A stretch of 23,326 nt of DNA from an uncultured Solobacterium sp. (GCA_900547815.1 URHY01000032.1:1-23326); one strand, 5' to 3'; positions 1-8,580 are shown, numbered from the stretch's first letter. Numbers and translations are program-made. The notes: generated from the letters alone by a model not told the origin.

Positions 1-47
1 GACAATAGTTGGGCTTGCCCCTGCGAAGATAGCTAGCTGCCGGGTCC
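1..47 (+). rRNA. rrf: 5S ribosomal RNA, 3' end (partial, cut by window edge)
   Basis: The first 47 bases align by eye with the 3' third of a bacterial 5S rRNA. They show the GAYRRTAGTYGGG element, a GGGC-TTG-CCCC hairpin, the CTGCGAAGATAG stretch (compare CTGTGAGAGTAG in Bacillus), and a closing CTGCCGGGTCC that would pair with the 5' end of the molecule. The 5' two thirds lie outside the window. A T-run follows at once, and an intrinsic terminator 30 bp on ends the presumed rRNA operon. The exact 3' end is uncertain by a few bases. Confidence 0.88.
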
Positions 48-49
48 TT

Positions 50-75
50 TTTTTTAGATAAATTTTTTAGATAAA
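50..75 (+). repeat. Perfect 13-bp tandem duplication after the 5S rRNA
   Basis: TTTTTTAGATAAA occurs twice head to tail (50-62, 63-75) between the 5S 3' end and the terminator stem. The AGATAAA part is complementary to TTTATCT at 91-97, at the terminator arm/loop junction. Confidence 0.85.
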
Positions 76-78
76 ATT

Positions 79-115
79 AAAAGCCAAGTCTTTATCTATT
101 TAGACTTGGCTTTTT
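79..115 (+). terminator. Intrinsic terminator of the rRNA operon
   Basis: A 13-bp perfect stem (79-91 with 102-114, core AAGCCAAGTCT) has a 10-nt loop and ends in a T-tract. It is placed to end the transcript that includes the 5S rRNA and to insulate pfkA from it. Confidence 0.9.
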
Positions 116-226
116 AATAGCTAAAATATTAAAAATATATAATGTTAATAATACATGATTTTAATAATTGTTAACAAAAAGTTAAATTATTCACAAAAGT
201 TATTAAATCTCTAAATCTTTTTTACC

Positions 227-240
227 TAAAAGCGTTTTCA
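227..240 (+). promoter_or_regulatory. Probable CcpA-binding cre site upstream of pfkA
   Basis: TAAAAGCGTTTTCA matches 13 of 14 positions of the cre consensus TGWAANCGNTNWCA (only position 2 differs) and is nearly palindromic. Its centre (233.5) lies about 56 bp upstream of the start predicted from the -10 at 277-282. In Firmicutes, cre sites upstream of the -35, near this distance (as at ackA and pta of Bacillus), mediate CcpA activation, whereas sites in or downstream of the promoter repress. Activation of pfkA-pyk on good carbon sources is therefore inferred. Confidence 0.7.
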
Positions 241-273
241 GACAAATTTTGCCTTTTTTTAACATTCGTTATG

Positions 274-282
274 TGGTATATT
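274..282 (+). promoter_or_regulatory. Candidate pfkA promoter, extended -10
   Basis: TGG-TATATT is an extended -10 (TGn plus a 5/6 match to TATAAT). There is no good -35 at 16-18 bp, only a T-rich stretch, which suits an activator-assisted promoter given the cre site upstream. The predicted start is near 289, giving a leader of about 30 nt. Confidence 0.45.
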
Positions 283-318
283 TATGATGATTAATAATGA
301 GTCTATGGAGGACATATT

Positions 319-1281
319 ATGGTTAAAAGAATTGGTATTTTAACTTCTGGTGGTGATTCGCCGGGAATGAATGCTGCAATACGCGCGGTAACTCGCGTTG
401 GATTAAATAGTGGTTTAGAGGTATTTGGTATTTACAATGGTTATAAAGGGATGGTAGAAGGATATATCGAACCATTAACTCGTGAAACTGTTGGAGATAT
501 TGTAAATAGAGGCGGTACTATTTTAGGATCAGCACGTTTACCTGAGTTCAAAGATATTGAAGTCAGAAAAAAAGCAATTGCTCAATTAAAGAAAAGAGGC
601 ATCGAAGCCGTTGTCGTTATCGGTGGAGATGGTTCATATCGTGGTGCATTATCTTTAACTGAAATGGGAATTAACTGTATCGGCTTGCCTGGTACTATCG
701 ATAACGATATTACTTGTACTGATTACACAATTGGATTCCAAACAGCATTAGAAACTGTTGTTGAATGTGTCGATAAATTAAGAGATACATCGAATTCACA
801 TCACCGTTGTTCTATTGTTGAAGTTATGGGAAATCGTTGTGGAGACTTAGCATTATGGTCTGGAATTGCTTGTGGTGCAGAAATTGTAGTAACAAGCGAT
901 ACTGGATTTGATGAACAAGATGTTTTAGATCGTCTAAGAGATATCGATATTATCAAAAAGAAAAAGCATGCGATTGTCGTTATTAGTGAAAAAATCACTG
1001 ATGTTGATCAATTTGCTAAGAAGGTAAGTTTGAATACTGGTTTTTCAGGTAGAGCTACTGTTTTAGGCCATATTCAACGTGGAGGATCGCCATGCCCATT
1101 TGATCGTTTATTAGCATCACAAATGGGTGAAAAAGCCGTAGATTTATTAATGCAAGGCATCGGAGGGCAATGTATCTCAATTAGAGACAATAAAATTGTT
1201 TCGTATCCAATTGAAGAAGCATTAAGCATGCCACAAGAATCTCGTAAACCACTAATGAACTTATTTGATCGTTTGGTTTAG
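319..1281 (+). CDS. pfkA: ATP-dependent 6-phosphofructokinase
   Basis: Catalyses ATP-dependent phosphorylation of fructose 6-phosphate to fructose 1,6-bisphosphate, the committed step of glycolysis, in the cytoplasm. The 320 residues match the usual length of bacterial PfkA. Visible motifs are the N-terminal glycine-rich GGDSPGMNAAIR (11-22), the ATP-binding GGDGS (102-106), the catalytic TIDND with Asp128 as presumed base, and the substrate loop HIQRGGSP (His251, Arg254). R22 and the KKKK run before HAIVVIS fit the ADP/PEP allosteric site of the Bacillus enzyme. The start is set by GGAGG at 307-311, 7 nt before ATG. It heads an operon with pyk (26-bp gap), the common Firmicutes pair; no ldh follows, unlike the lactococcal las operon. 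The cre site upstream suggests CcpA control. Confidence 0.98.
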   Translation: MVKRIGILTSGGDSPGMNAAIRAVTRVGLNSGLEVFGIYNGYKGMVEGYIEPLTRETVGDIVNRGGTILGSARLPEFKDIEVRKKAIAQLKKRGIEAVVVIGGDGSYRGALSLTEMGINCIGLPGTIDNDITCTDYTIGFQTALETVVECVDKLRDTSNSHHRCSIVEVMGNRCGDLALWSGIACGAEIVVTSDTGFDEQDVLDRLRDIDIIKKKKHAIVVISEKITDVDQFAKKVSLNTGFSGRATVLGHIQRGGSPCPFDRLLASQMGEKAVDLLMQGIGGQCISIRDNKIVSYPIEEALSMPQESRKPLMNLFDRLV

Positions 1282-1307
1282 GATAAATTAAAAGGAAGGA
1301 TAAAAAA

Positions 1308-2720
1308 ATGAGCAAAAAAACAAAAATTATTTGTACTATTGGTCCAGCTAGTGAAAGCAAAGAAGTTTTAACAAAACTTGTTGAAGCTGGAATGAACATT
1401 GCACGTTTGAATTTCTCTCATGGAGACTATGAAGAACATGCAGAACGTGTTAAACGTATTCGTGAAGTAAGCAAGGAAACAGGAAAGCCTATTGGAATTT
1501 TATTGGATACTAAAGGTCCTGAAATTCGTTTAGGTGATTTTGAAAATGGTGGATGTGAATTTGCCGAAGGTGATGAAATTGATTTAGTAAAAGAAGAAGT
1601 TTTAGGAAACCACGAAAGATTCACATTACGTTGTCCAGAAGTATTCAATGACGTACAAGCTGGTGACTACATTTTAATGGATGATGGTAAAATGAAAGTT
1701 ACTTTTACAGAAGTAACTCCTGATCGTATCCATGGCGTAGTAAATAACCCACATTTCTTAAAGAGCCGTAAGGGATGTAACTTGCCAGGTATTAAATTAA
1801 GTATGCCATTTATTTCTGAAAAAGATGAATCAGACATTCGTTTTGGATGTAAAATGGATGTTGACTATATCGCGGCAAGTTTCACACGTCGTAAAGATGA
1901 TGTTTTAGCAATTCGTCAAATCTTAATTGATGAAAATAAAGATAAGATTCAAATCTTCCCTAAAATTGAAAACCAGGAAGGTTTTGATAACATCCGTGAA
2001 ATCTTAGAGGTTGCAGATGGAGTAATGGTTGCACGTGGAGATTTAGGTGTAGACGTAAGTTTAGAATTAGTACCTATTTATCAAAAACGTATGATTGCGA
2101 TTGCCAATGAAGTAGGTAAACCAGCAATTACTGCAACACACATGTTAGAATCTATGCAGGAAAATCCTCGTCCAACACGTGCAGAAGCAAGTGACGTAGC
2201 TAACGCTATTATGGATGGAACAGATTGTATCATGTTATCTGGTGAATCAGCTGCAGGTCATTACCCAGTTGAATGTGTTCAAACAATGACTAAGATTGCG
2301 AACGCTATTGAACCAATGATCCCTTATAAAGATCGTTTAAAAGCTAACGTTAAATCAAGTAAACGTACTTTAAATGATGCAATTGGTATTTCAGTAGCTG
2401 ATACTGCATTGGCAATTGATATTAAATGCATTATTGCATTTACGCAAAGTGGAAATACAGCTCGTCGTTTAGCTAAATTCCGTCCATACGCTCCTATTTT
2501 AGCTGTTACATTTGATGAAGTAACTCAACGTAGTTTATTACCGGTTAATGGTGTAACTCCAGTTGTTTCAAGTATTCAAAATACAAAAGAAAATGATATT
2601 GATTTAGCTCGTAACTTAGCATTACAAGCTGGATTCAAAACAGGAGATCACATCATTGTTGTTGCTGGATATCCAATCGGATCAGGTAACACAAATATGA
2701 TGCGTATTGCACAAATCTAG
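1308..2720 (+). CDS. pyk: Pyruvate kinase
   Basis: Converts phosphoenolpyruvate and ADP to pyruvate and ATP, the last step of glycolysis. At 470 residues it is a short form: it ends after the C-terminal allosteric domain and lacks the extra PEP-utiliser-like domain of Bacillus Pyk (about 590 residues). Motifs in order are KIICTIGPAS at the N-terminus, MNIARLNFSHG, LLDTKGPEIR (B-domain junction), FPKIENQEG with the catalytic lysine, MVARGDLGVD (240-249, metal and PEP site), and the signature ATHMLESM followed by PTRAEASDVANA and SGESAAG. SD GGAAGGA (1294-1300) is 7 nt before ATG. It follows pfkA within 26 bp, so both are probably co-transcribed, and ends at a terminator. Confidence 0.98.
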   Translation: MSKKTKIICTIGPASESKEVLTKLVEAGMNIARLNFSHGDYEEHAERVKRIREVSKETGKPIGILLDTKGPEIRLGDFENGGCEFAEGDEIDLVKEEVLGNHERFTLRCPEVFNDVQAGDYILMDDGKMKVTFTEVTPDRIHGVVNNPHFLKSRKGCNLPGIKLSMPFISEKDESDIRFGCKMDVDYIAASFTRRKDDVLAIRQILIDENKDKIQIFPKIENQEGFDNIREILEVADGVMVARGDLGVDVSLELVPIYQKRMIAIANEVGKPAITATHMLESMQENPRPTRAEASDVANAIMDGTDCIMLSGESAAGHYPVECVQTMTKIANAIEPMIPYKDRLKANVKSSKRTLNDAIGISVADTALAIDIKCIIAFTQSGNTARRLAKFRPYAPILAVTFDEVTQRSLLPVNGVTPVVSSIQNTKENDIDLARNLALQAGFKTGDHIIVVAGYPIGSGNTNMMRIAQI

Positions 2721-2728
2721 TTAACATT

Positions 2729-2750
2729 GCCCTCATTTTGAGGGCTTTTT
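2729..2750 (+). terminator. Intrinsic terminator of pfkA-pyk
   Basis: GCCCTC (2729-2734), loop ATTTT, GAGGGC (2740-2745), then TTTTT. A compact GC-rich stem right after the pyk stop codon. It lies 7 bp from the separate minus-strand hairpin of the convergent ABC operon. Confidence 0.9.
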
Positions 2751-2756
2751 CAATGC

Positions 2757-2788
2757 AAAAAAAGCTGTGGGTTTATTCCACAGCTTTT
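2757..2788 (-). terminator. Intrinsic terminator of the ABC transporter operon, overlapping its stop codon
   Basis: An 11-bp perfect stem (2778-2788 with 2760-2770, AAAAGCTGTGG on the minus strand) has a 7-nt loop that contains the permease TAA stop (2773-2775). On the minus strand it continues into seven T. The 5' arm is coding sequence. Confidence 0.88.
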
Positions 2789-5700
2789 AATGATTCAACC
2801 ATTTGAATTTTGTTCAATTTTCTATGCATGAACAAATTGATGATTGCATTGAAACCAATCGTCATCACAAAACTAATCACATAAGATATTGAATTGATTG
2901 TTCTACCAAACATAATATCATCCATCTCGGCTAAGTTCATTATCAAGTGATGTAATCCAACACCGATACCTAAACCAATCAATGAACCTAAAATGGTTAA
3001 TAGAATTGTTTCTCTATTGATATACGCATCTACTTCTTTTCTAGTAAATCCAAGTACTTTAATTGTCGCAATTTCACGTTTTCTTTCGGAAATATTAACA
3101 TTGCTTAGATTGTATAAAACTACAAAGGCAAGACAAGCAGCTGAAATAACAAGAACAACTACAATATAAGAAATACTCTTGATCATATCTTTAAAGTTTT
3201 TTTGTAGAGATGAATAGAAAGTTACACTTTGTACACCATCAACATTCATAATTTTATTACCTAAGTTACGTTCAAATTTCTTTGTCGTTTTTTTAGATTT
3301 GATTAAGTAAGTGCGTGTTGTCTTTGCGTTTGTATTCCAACTCTTGTATAAAGTTTCACTTGCATATATATGGTGACCAACATAATTTGTAAATACACCT
3401 TTTATTTTAGCTTTAATGACTTTATTGTTTGCATCTTTAAATTTAATTGTATCTCCAGCCTTTTTATTTAATTTAGTAGCCATTTTTTGAGATATCAATA
3501 CAGAAGAATCATCAAGATCGAATTCTTTCTTACCATTAAATAAAGTACAGAAATCTTTAAATTTCTTATCATTCGAAATAATATGAACTGTAGTTGAAAT
3601 ATCTTTGTTTTCTATTTTAGTAGTTACTGCAAGATGATCTTCTTCATAAACATCCTTAACACCCTTTAAAGATTGTATTTGAGAAGTGATTTCATTTGTT
3701 TGAGCTGCCACAGTTGCATCATAATGATAAATGACATTATATTGTTGATTAACAATATCCGAAATACTATCGTTAATACCAAAGCCAGCTACAAGTAATG
3801 CAGAGCATCCTGCAATACCGATGATGGTCATAAAGAATCTTTTTTTATAACGGAAAATATTTCTAGCCGTTACTTTTCGTAAGAAAGACAATCGTTTCCA
3901 TATAAATGAAATTCTTTCTAAAAGAATCTTTTTACCTGCTTTTGCAGCCTTTGGCCTCATTAATTGACTTGGCATTTCAATTAATTCACTATAAATAGAA
4001 TAAAGTGTTGCTAGTAAAGTAATACCAGTAACAGACCCACTAGCTAATAATATAAGTCCTGGTTGAAATAAAAATTTAATTTGATCAATATTATATAATG
4101 TGTTCCAAGCGTTGAAAATGACGGTTGGGAATAAATACATTCCCAAAGAACAACCTAATATGGATCCTAAAATACTAGCAATCAATGCATAGATGAGATA
4201 CTTAGAAGCAATTTGCAGTTTTGAATAACCTAAAGCTTTTAAAGTTCCCATTTCATTTCTTTGTTCATCAACCATTCTTGTCATAGTTGTCATGCAAACT
4301 AAAGCAGCTACTAAAAAGAAGAAAACAGGGAATACTTTGGCAATACCATCCATACGATCTGCGCAAGCACCATAATCACGATAAGAATAATGAGAGTCAC
4401 GATCTAATACAATCCACTTACCTTCCATTTTATCAATTTCTAATTGTGCATCACTTAATTCTTTTAAAGCATCATGCTTTTGAATATTGAATTCCGCTTT
4501 TGATAACGTAAGTTGCTCAATACTTTTATTTAATTCGGTTTTCGCATCTTCAATTTTTGATACTCCATCCTCATATTGAGCTTGTCCATCAACCAATGAT
4601 GAATATGCATTATTTAATTGATTTTTTGCACTCAGCAATTGATTGAGTTGAGATTGTAATTCAGCTTTTTTACTGCTAGCCGCTTGAATTTGATTAATTC
4701 CATCCTGAATTTGAGGTATAATTGCTTCTAACTCAGCTTTTTTAGCTATAGTTTGATCGATTGTTGCTAATTTACCCTCAAGATATGTTTTTGTATTTTT
4801 AAGATTTTCAATGAGTTTAATTTTCAAAGCTTCAGTTTGTTCATCTGTACTAGGAGTATTTTGCGCCTTTTCAATTGCCATATCGATCAAATCAATAGAA
4901 TCTTGTATCATTTTACGTTGAGCATAAAGATCATCGATTACTGCATTGATTTGATTTAAACCATTTTCAGCTTGTTCTTTTTGATTCAATAATTCAGGCA
5001 GCTTTTTTTCACTTTCTTCAATTTGAGCAATCGCGTTTTGTAGAGTTGGAATATTATCTAAAACTTTTATGTTTGCATAATATTCATTCCACCCCTGATT
5101 GATTTGATTTTTTGAATCTTGCAGTTTTAATTCATTGCTTTGAATCTCAGCAAGACCTGAATCAATCTTATTTTGAGCATCATTGAATTGATTCTCAGCA
5201 TCATTAAATTTATCATTGACTTCCTGTTTTTTTTCATCCAGTTCAGATTGATAAGATTGAATATGCGCATCGATTTGTTTGTTTGAAATCTTTTTGATTT
5301 TCTTTAATACTGGATCAACCACATCAAAATATTCATCACTATAACAATCCAAATCTTTAGCACCTTTTACACATACATCTACTTCTGTATAATAATCCTT
5401 TAAAACATTTGTATTTTGAATATATATAAATGAGTTTACAGTTCCAGAACCAATATTACTTGAACCTTTTTCATAAGATAAGTAATTTGGATTGTAACAA
5501 GTGCCTACAATTTTATATTTTGTGTGTTTTAACGATTTAGATAAAGCTTCATCTGTACCACTTTGTAGTTTGATAGTATCTCCAATGTGGAAAGTTCCAT
5601 ACAACTTATTTGTTGCAGAACTAGCTTCAATCAAACATTCATTTTCTCTTTCAGGCATTCGTCCTTCAACCACACGTATCTTATTCATCTTTTGATCAAT

Positions 5701-6030
5701 TCCATAAGAAATTACTTTTATAACCATTTGTGTGGAATCAATTTGAGATAATGTATCCATTGAAAAGTTTGGTTGTACAGATTTAACACCCTTAATTCTC
5801 TTGATAGCAGCTACATCCTTTTTTGTTAGACCGATTGTAGAATAGACTTGAATATCTTGAACATTATGTTTATCAAAATATGTATCAGCACTATTTTTCA
5901 TATCTGGAGCACTGGCTTTAATACCTGCAAAAAAAGCAACGCCAATCGCCACGATACAAAGGATAGAGAGAAAACGGCCTAGGGAGATTTTAATTTCTCG
6001 GAAAATATCCTTTAAATAAGTAACAGGCAT
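2773..6030 (-). CDS. FtsX-family ABC transporter permease with long extracytoplasmic coiled coil
   Basis: Large 1085-residue membrane protein of the MacB/FtsX type. One membrane segment near residues 20-38 is followed by an extracytoplasmic region, then a long Gln/Glu/Lys-rich coiled coil (about 243-530). Three segments of a first FtsX core follow (about 565-585, 610-632, 655-680), then a second unit (730-752, and 952-973, 1007-1027, 1045-1067), making eight segments in two 4-TM halves. A conserved cytoplasmic loop reads TMTRMVDEQRNEMGTLKALG; its counterpart ISERKREIATIKVLG is in the second half. Such mechanotransmission permeases do not necessarily carry substrates through the membrane; roles include lipoprotein or peptide export and hydrolase control. 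The substrate is unknown. It starts 1 bp after the ATPase stop, so translation is probably coupled. Confidence 0.9.
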   Translation of the reverse strand: MPVTYLKDIFREIKISLGRFLSILCIVAIGVAFFAGIKASAPDMKNSADTYFDKHNVQDIQVYSTIGLTKKDVAAIKRIKGVKSVQPNFSMDTLSQIDSTQMVIKVISYGIDQKMNKIRVVEGRMPERENECLIEASSATNKLYGTFHIGDTIKLQSGTDEALSKSLKHTKYKIVGTCYNPNYLSYEKGSSNIGSGTVNSFIYIQNTNVLKDYYTEVDVCVKGAKDLDCYSDEYFDVVDPVLKKIKKISNKQIDAHIQSYQSELDEKKQEVNDKFNDAENQFNDAQNKIDSGLAEIQSNELKLQDSKNQINQGWNEYYANIKVLDNIPTLQNAIAQIEESEKKLPELLNQKEQAENGLNQINAVIDDLYAQRKMIQDSIDLIDMAIEKAQNTPSTDEQTEALKIKLIENLKNTKTYLEGKLATIDQTIAKKAELEAIIPQIQDGINQIQAASSKKAELQSQLNQLLSAKNQLNNAYSSLVDGQAQYEDGVSKIEDAKTELNKSIEQLTLSKAEFNIQKHDALKELSDAQLEIDKMEGKWIVLDRDSHYSYRDYGACADRMDGIAKVFPVFFFLVAALVCMTTMTRMVDEQRNEMGTLKALGYSKLQIASKYLIYALIASILGSILGCSLGMYLFPTVIFNAWNTLYNIDQIKFLFQPGLILLASGSVTGITLLATLYSIYSELIEMPSQLMRPKAAKAGKKILLERISFIWKRLSFLRKVTARNIFRYKKRFFMTIIGIAGCSALLVAGFGINDSISDIVNQQYNVIYHYDATVAAQTNEITSQIQSLKGVKDVYEEDHLAVTTKIENKDISTTVHIISNDKKFKDFCTLFNGKKEFDLDDSSVLISQKMATKLNKKAGDTIKFKDANNKVIKAKIKGVFTNYVGHHIYASETLYKSWNTNAKTTRTYLIKSKKTTKKFERNLGNKIMNVDGVQSVTFYSSLQKNFKDMIKSISYIVVVLVISAACLAFVVLYNLSNVNISERKREIATIKVLGFTRKEVDAYINRETILLTILGSLIGLGIGVGLHHLIMNLAEMDDIMFGRTINSISYVISFVMTIGFNAIINLFMHRKLNKIQMVESLKAVE

Positions 6031-6031
6031 A

Positions 6032-6736
6032 TTAATACTCTATATCATTGACATCCATTGGATGTTCATTATATGTAATACTTTCGATTTTTCCACTACG
6101 AACCTTAATGACCTTATCTCCCATTGGTGTTAATGCTAAGTTGTGGGTAATCACTATAACTGTTTTATTTTGTGTTTTACATGTATCCTGTAAAACTTTT
6201 AGGACTTGTTTACCAGTCTGATAATCTAAAGCACCAGTTGGCTCATCACAAAGTAGAAGTTTTGGATTCTTAGCCAATGCTCTCGCAATCGCAACACGTT
6301 GTTGTTCACCACCAGAAAGTTGACTTGGAAAATTGTAAGTTCTATCTTTTAACCCAACAAGTTCTATAGTTTCATCAATATCAAGTGGTTTCTTACAAAT
6401 CTGTGTCGCAAGCTCGACATTTTCTCGAAGTGTTAAGTTTTGAACAAGATTATAAAATTGAAAAACAAATCCAACATCATATCTTCGATACAGTGTCATA
6501 TCTTTTTCTTTATAAGAACTAATTTCTCTTCCATCGACGATGATTTTTCCCTCGCTGACAGTATCCATTCCTCCAAGTAAATTTAGAATGGTACTCTTAC
6601 CTGCACCACTAGCGCCAGCAATAATCACAAACTCACCTTGTTCAATTTCAAAACTTACATCATCCAATGCATGTATATCGATTTCTCCCATATGATAAGT
6701 CTTTTTAACATTTTCAAAAGAAATGAAAGCGCTCAT
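6032..6736 (-). CDS. ABC transporter ATP-binding protein (MacB/LolD type)
   Basis: Cytoplasmic ATPase partner of the FtsX-type permease. It has Walker [10 protein letters not shown] (41-49), Q-loop region [18 protein letters not shown], signature [15 protein letters not shown] (near 138), Walker [13 protein letters not shown] (near 163) and H-loop VIVITHN. The EPTGALD and [12 protein letters not shown] stretches are typical of the MacB/LolD/FtsE group that pairs with FtsX-like permeases. The reading frame opens three codons earlier at a GTG (6745), but ATG at 6736 has GAGGTG at 6748-6743 with a 6-nt gap and is preferred, giving 234 residues. It is first gene of the minus-strand operon. Confidence 0.95.
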   Translation of the reverse strand: MSAFISFENVKKTYHMGEIDIHALDDVSFEIEQGEFVIIAGASGAGKSTILNLLGGMDTVSEGKIIVDGREISSYKEKDMTLYRRYDVGFVFQFYNLVQNLTLRENVELATQICKKPLDIDETIELVGLKDRTYNFPSQLSGGEQQRVAIARALAKNPKLLLCDEPTGALDYQTGKQVLKVLQDTCKTQNKTVIVITHNLALTPMGDKVIKVRSGKIESITYNEHPMDVNDIEY

Positions 6737-6754
6737 ATAAATCACCTCAATCTA

Positions 6755-6763
6755 ATTATATCA
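6755..6763 (-). promoter_or_regulatory. Candidate promoter of the ABC operon, extended -10
   Basis: The minus strand reads TGA-TATAAT, a perfect extended -10, with no clear -35. The predicted start is near 6748, leaving a leader of about 12 nt that begins with the SD itself. It interleaves with the divergent degV promoter. Confidence 0.45.
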
Positions 6764-6768
6764 GACAT

Positions 6769-6797
6769 TTGAGAAAATTAATATTTCGTGTTAGGAT
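6769..6797 (+). promoter_or_regulatory. Candidate promoter of the degV pair
   Basis: TTGAGA (6769-6774), a 17-bp spacer, and TAGGAT (6792-6797) preceded by TGT, i.e. an extended -10. It lies back to back with, and partly inside, the divergent ABC promoter region, so the two may compete. The predicted leader is about 23 nt and carries AGGAGG. Confidence 0.4.
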
Positions 6798-6826
6798 TAG
6801 GATGATTTTATAAAAGGAGGGTTTTA

Positions 6827-7687
6827 ATGAAGATTCGAGTATTGACAGAAAGTGGTTGTGGATTAACAAAACAAGAAGCAAATGATTTAGGAATTGATTT
6901 TTTACCTTTACAGGTTCAGATAGAAGACAAAACATATTTAGATGGGGTGGATTTAACGGTTGAAGAACTAAGTTCATTCTTAGAAAGAGGATATATGCCT
7001 CAAACAAGTATGCCACCTTTAGGTGATATTGAAGCTTTATTAGAATCCTATAAAAATGATGGAATTACAGATGTTGTTCTAATCACATTATCGAATGGTT
7101 TATCAGGAACAAATCAGGCAATTCAAGCATCAGGAAAATGGCATGGAATTAAAATCCATACATTAGATATATATACAACTCTAGGTGTGGAAAAATATTT
7201 GGTGTTATCTGCACAAAAATTAGTTGAACAAGAAATACACCCAGAGGAAATTATTTCACGTTTAAAAGAAAGTGTTGAACATTCAAGAGGATTCTTGATT
7301 CCCGAAGATTTGGATCATTTAGCTAAAGGAGGAAGATTAACTCCAATGGCAGCTAAGCTTGCGGGTATGTTAAAAATTAAACCAATCTTGGAAGTATCTA
7401 AAAATACGGAAGGGAAGGTAGATGTTTTTGATAAAGTAAGAACGATGTCAAAAGCTATCAAAAAGGCGATTAAAGTAATTTCAAAAGATGCGAATGCACA
7501 AGATTATGAATTTTATGTATTAAATGGAGGAAATCAAGAGGGTACACAAATTGCGATTGATGAACTGCATGACGTGTTTGGAGAAGATATTCAAATCCAT
7601 ACAGATCCAATGTATGCCGTTATTGCCGTTCATACAGGATTAGGTGCTGTAGGAATTCAATTTGTGAAAAAAGTAAAGGGGGCCTAG
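6827..7687 (+). CDS. DegV family fatty-acid-binding protein (FakB-like), first copy
   Basis: DegV/FakB proteins hold a fatty acid in a buried pocket and present it to the kinase FakA for acyl-phosphate formation in phospholipid synthesis. The 286 residues match the family length. Visible landmarks are the N-terminal TESGCGLT, TSMPPLG (60-66, carboxylate-binding Thr/Ser region), LSNGLSGT, LDHLAKGGRLTPMAA, and C-terminal HTGLG (His269). The TDS of most relatives is TES here. SD AGGAGG at 6815-6820. Only 2 bp separate it from a second degV, with which it shares features such as GKVDV-DKVRTM, so it is probably half of a tandem duplication. No fakA is in the window. Ligand not predictable. Confidence 0.93.
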   Translation: MKIRVLTESGCGLTKQEANDLGIDFLPLQVQIEDKTYLDGVDLTVEELSSFLERGYMPQTSMPPLGDIEALLESYKNDGITDVVLITLSNGLSGTNQAIQASGKWHGIKIHTLDIYTTLGVEKYLVLSAQKLVEQEIHPEEIISRLKESVEHSRGFLIPEDLDHLAKGGRLTPMAAKLAGMLKIKPILEVSKNTEGKVDVFDKVRTMSKAIKKAIKVISKDANAQDYEFYVLNGGNQEGTQIAIDELHDVFGEDIQIHTDPMYAVIAVHTGLGAVGIQFVKKVKGA

Positions 7688-7689
7688 AC

Positions 7690-8547
7690 ATGAAAATTGC
7701 ATTTGTAACGGATACCGGAACTGGCCAGCATCCAGACTATTGGAAAGAAAAAGGAATTTATTGTTTACCTCTACAAATTACTTGTGATGGTGAATCAAAA
7801 GATGAGTATACCGAAATTACATATTCAGAAGTGATTCAAAAATTACATGAGAAGAAAGTTTTGAAAACATCTTTACCAAGTTTAGGAAAGATTCAAGATT
7901 GTTTTGAAGAATTAAAAAGTGTGGGATATGACACAATTTTTGCGGTTCCTATTTGTCGAGGTTTATCTGGAACATTAGATTCAATGGAAATGATTGCCAA
8001 TCAATTGGAAATGAAATTTGTAGGCGTTGACTGTTATTGTACTGCCGTTGAACAAGGATGTATGATTGAGACAGCTAAAAAGATGTATGAAGCAAACATT
8101 CCAATTGATGAAATTATTAAAAAACTACAAAGCATTGCGGATAGTTGTGAAACTGTGTTGTTGTGTGATGATTTAGATCATATGAAACGTGGAGGGCGAT
8201 TGACACCAATGGCTGCGGCACTAGGTGGTTTATTGAAAATCAAACCTGTTTTACACATTTGTAAAAGTACGAATGGAAAAGTAGATGTATTAGATAAAGT
8301 TCGTACAATGAAACGTGCTCAAGATCGTGTTATTAAACATTTAAAAGAATTGAATGTAGATTCTAATTATACATTTATTGTTGCGCACGTTGATGCATTA
8401 GATGCTGCAAAAGAGTATGCTCAAAAGATTGAAAGTCAAATTGAAGGTGCTAAAGTCAAAGTTATCGATTTGGTAAGTGCAGTTGGAATCCATACAGGAC
8501 TAGGCTGTTTAGCTTTACAAGTGTTTAACCAAATGGAAAAAAATTAG
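7690..8547 (+). CDS. DegV family fatty-acid-binding protein (FakB-like), second copy
   Basis: A 285-residue paralogue of the preceding gene, with TDTGTG at the N-terminus, TSLPSLG (60-66), CRGLSGT, LDHMKRGGRLTPMAA and HTGLG (His268). Family role is the same: a fatty-acid carrier for FakA-dependent incorporation of exogenous acids. Bacteria with several FakB proteins often divide saturated and unsaturated acids among them, so the tandem copies may differ in ligand; this is inference. A GGGGG stretch just upstream, within the end of the first copy, serves as SD, and ATG lies 2 bp after the previous stop. A terminator begins at the last base of its stop codon. Confidence 0.93.
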   Translation: MKIAFVTDTGTGQHPDYWKEKGIYCLPLQITCDGESKDEYTEITYSEVIQKLHEKKVLKTSLPSLGKIQDCFEELKSVGYDTIFAVPICRGLSGTLDSMEMIANQLEMKFVGVDCYCTAVEQGCMIETAKKMYEANIPIDEIIKKLQSIADSCETVLLCDDLDHMKRGGRLTPMAAALGGLLKIKPVLHICKSTNGKVDVLDKVRTMKRAQDRVIKHLKELNVDSNYTFIVAHVDALDAAKEYAQKIESQIEGAKVKVIDLVSAVGIHTGLGCLALQVFNQMEKN

Positions 8548-8580
8548 GAATTGAGTGATAAAATCACTTGATTCCTTTTT
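8547..8580 (+). terminator. Intrinsic terminator after the degV pair
   Basis: A 13-bp stem (8547-8559 with 8563-8575, two G-U wobbles, no mismatch) with loop AAA and five T. It starts on the last base of the degV stop codon and separates the pair from the Wadjet operon 30 bp on. Confidence 0.88.

Noticed and set aside
261..282. TTAACA at 259-264 as -35 for the pfkA promoter
   Set aside because: It is only 12 bp from the -10, too close for a sigma-A promoter; extended -10 use is more likely.
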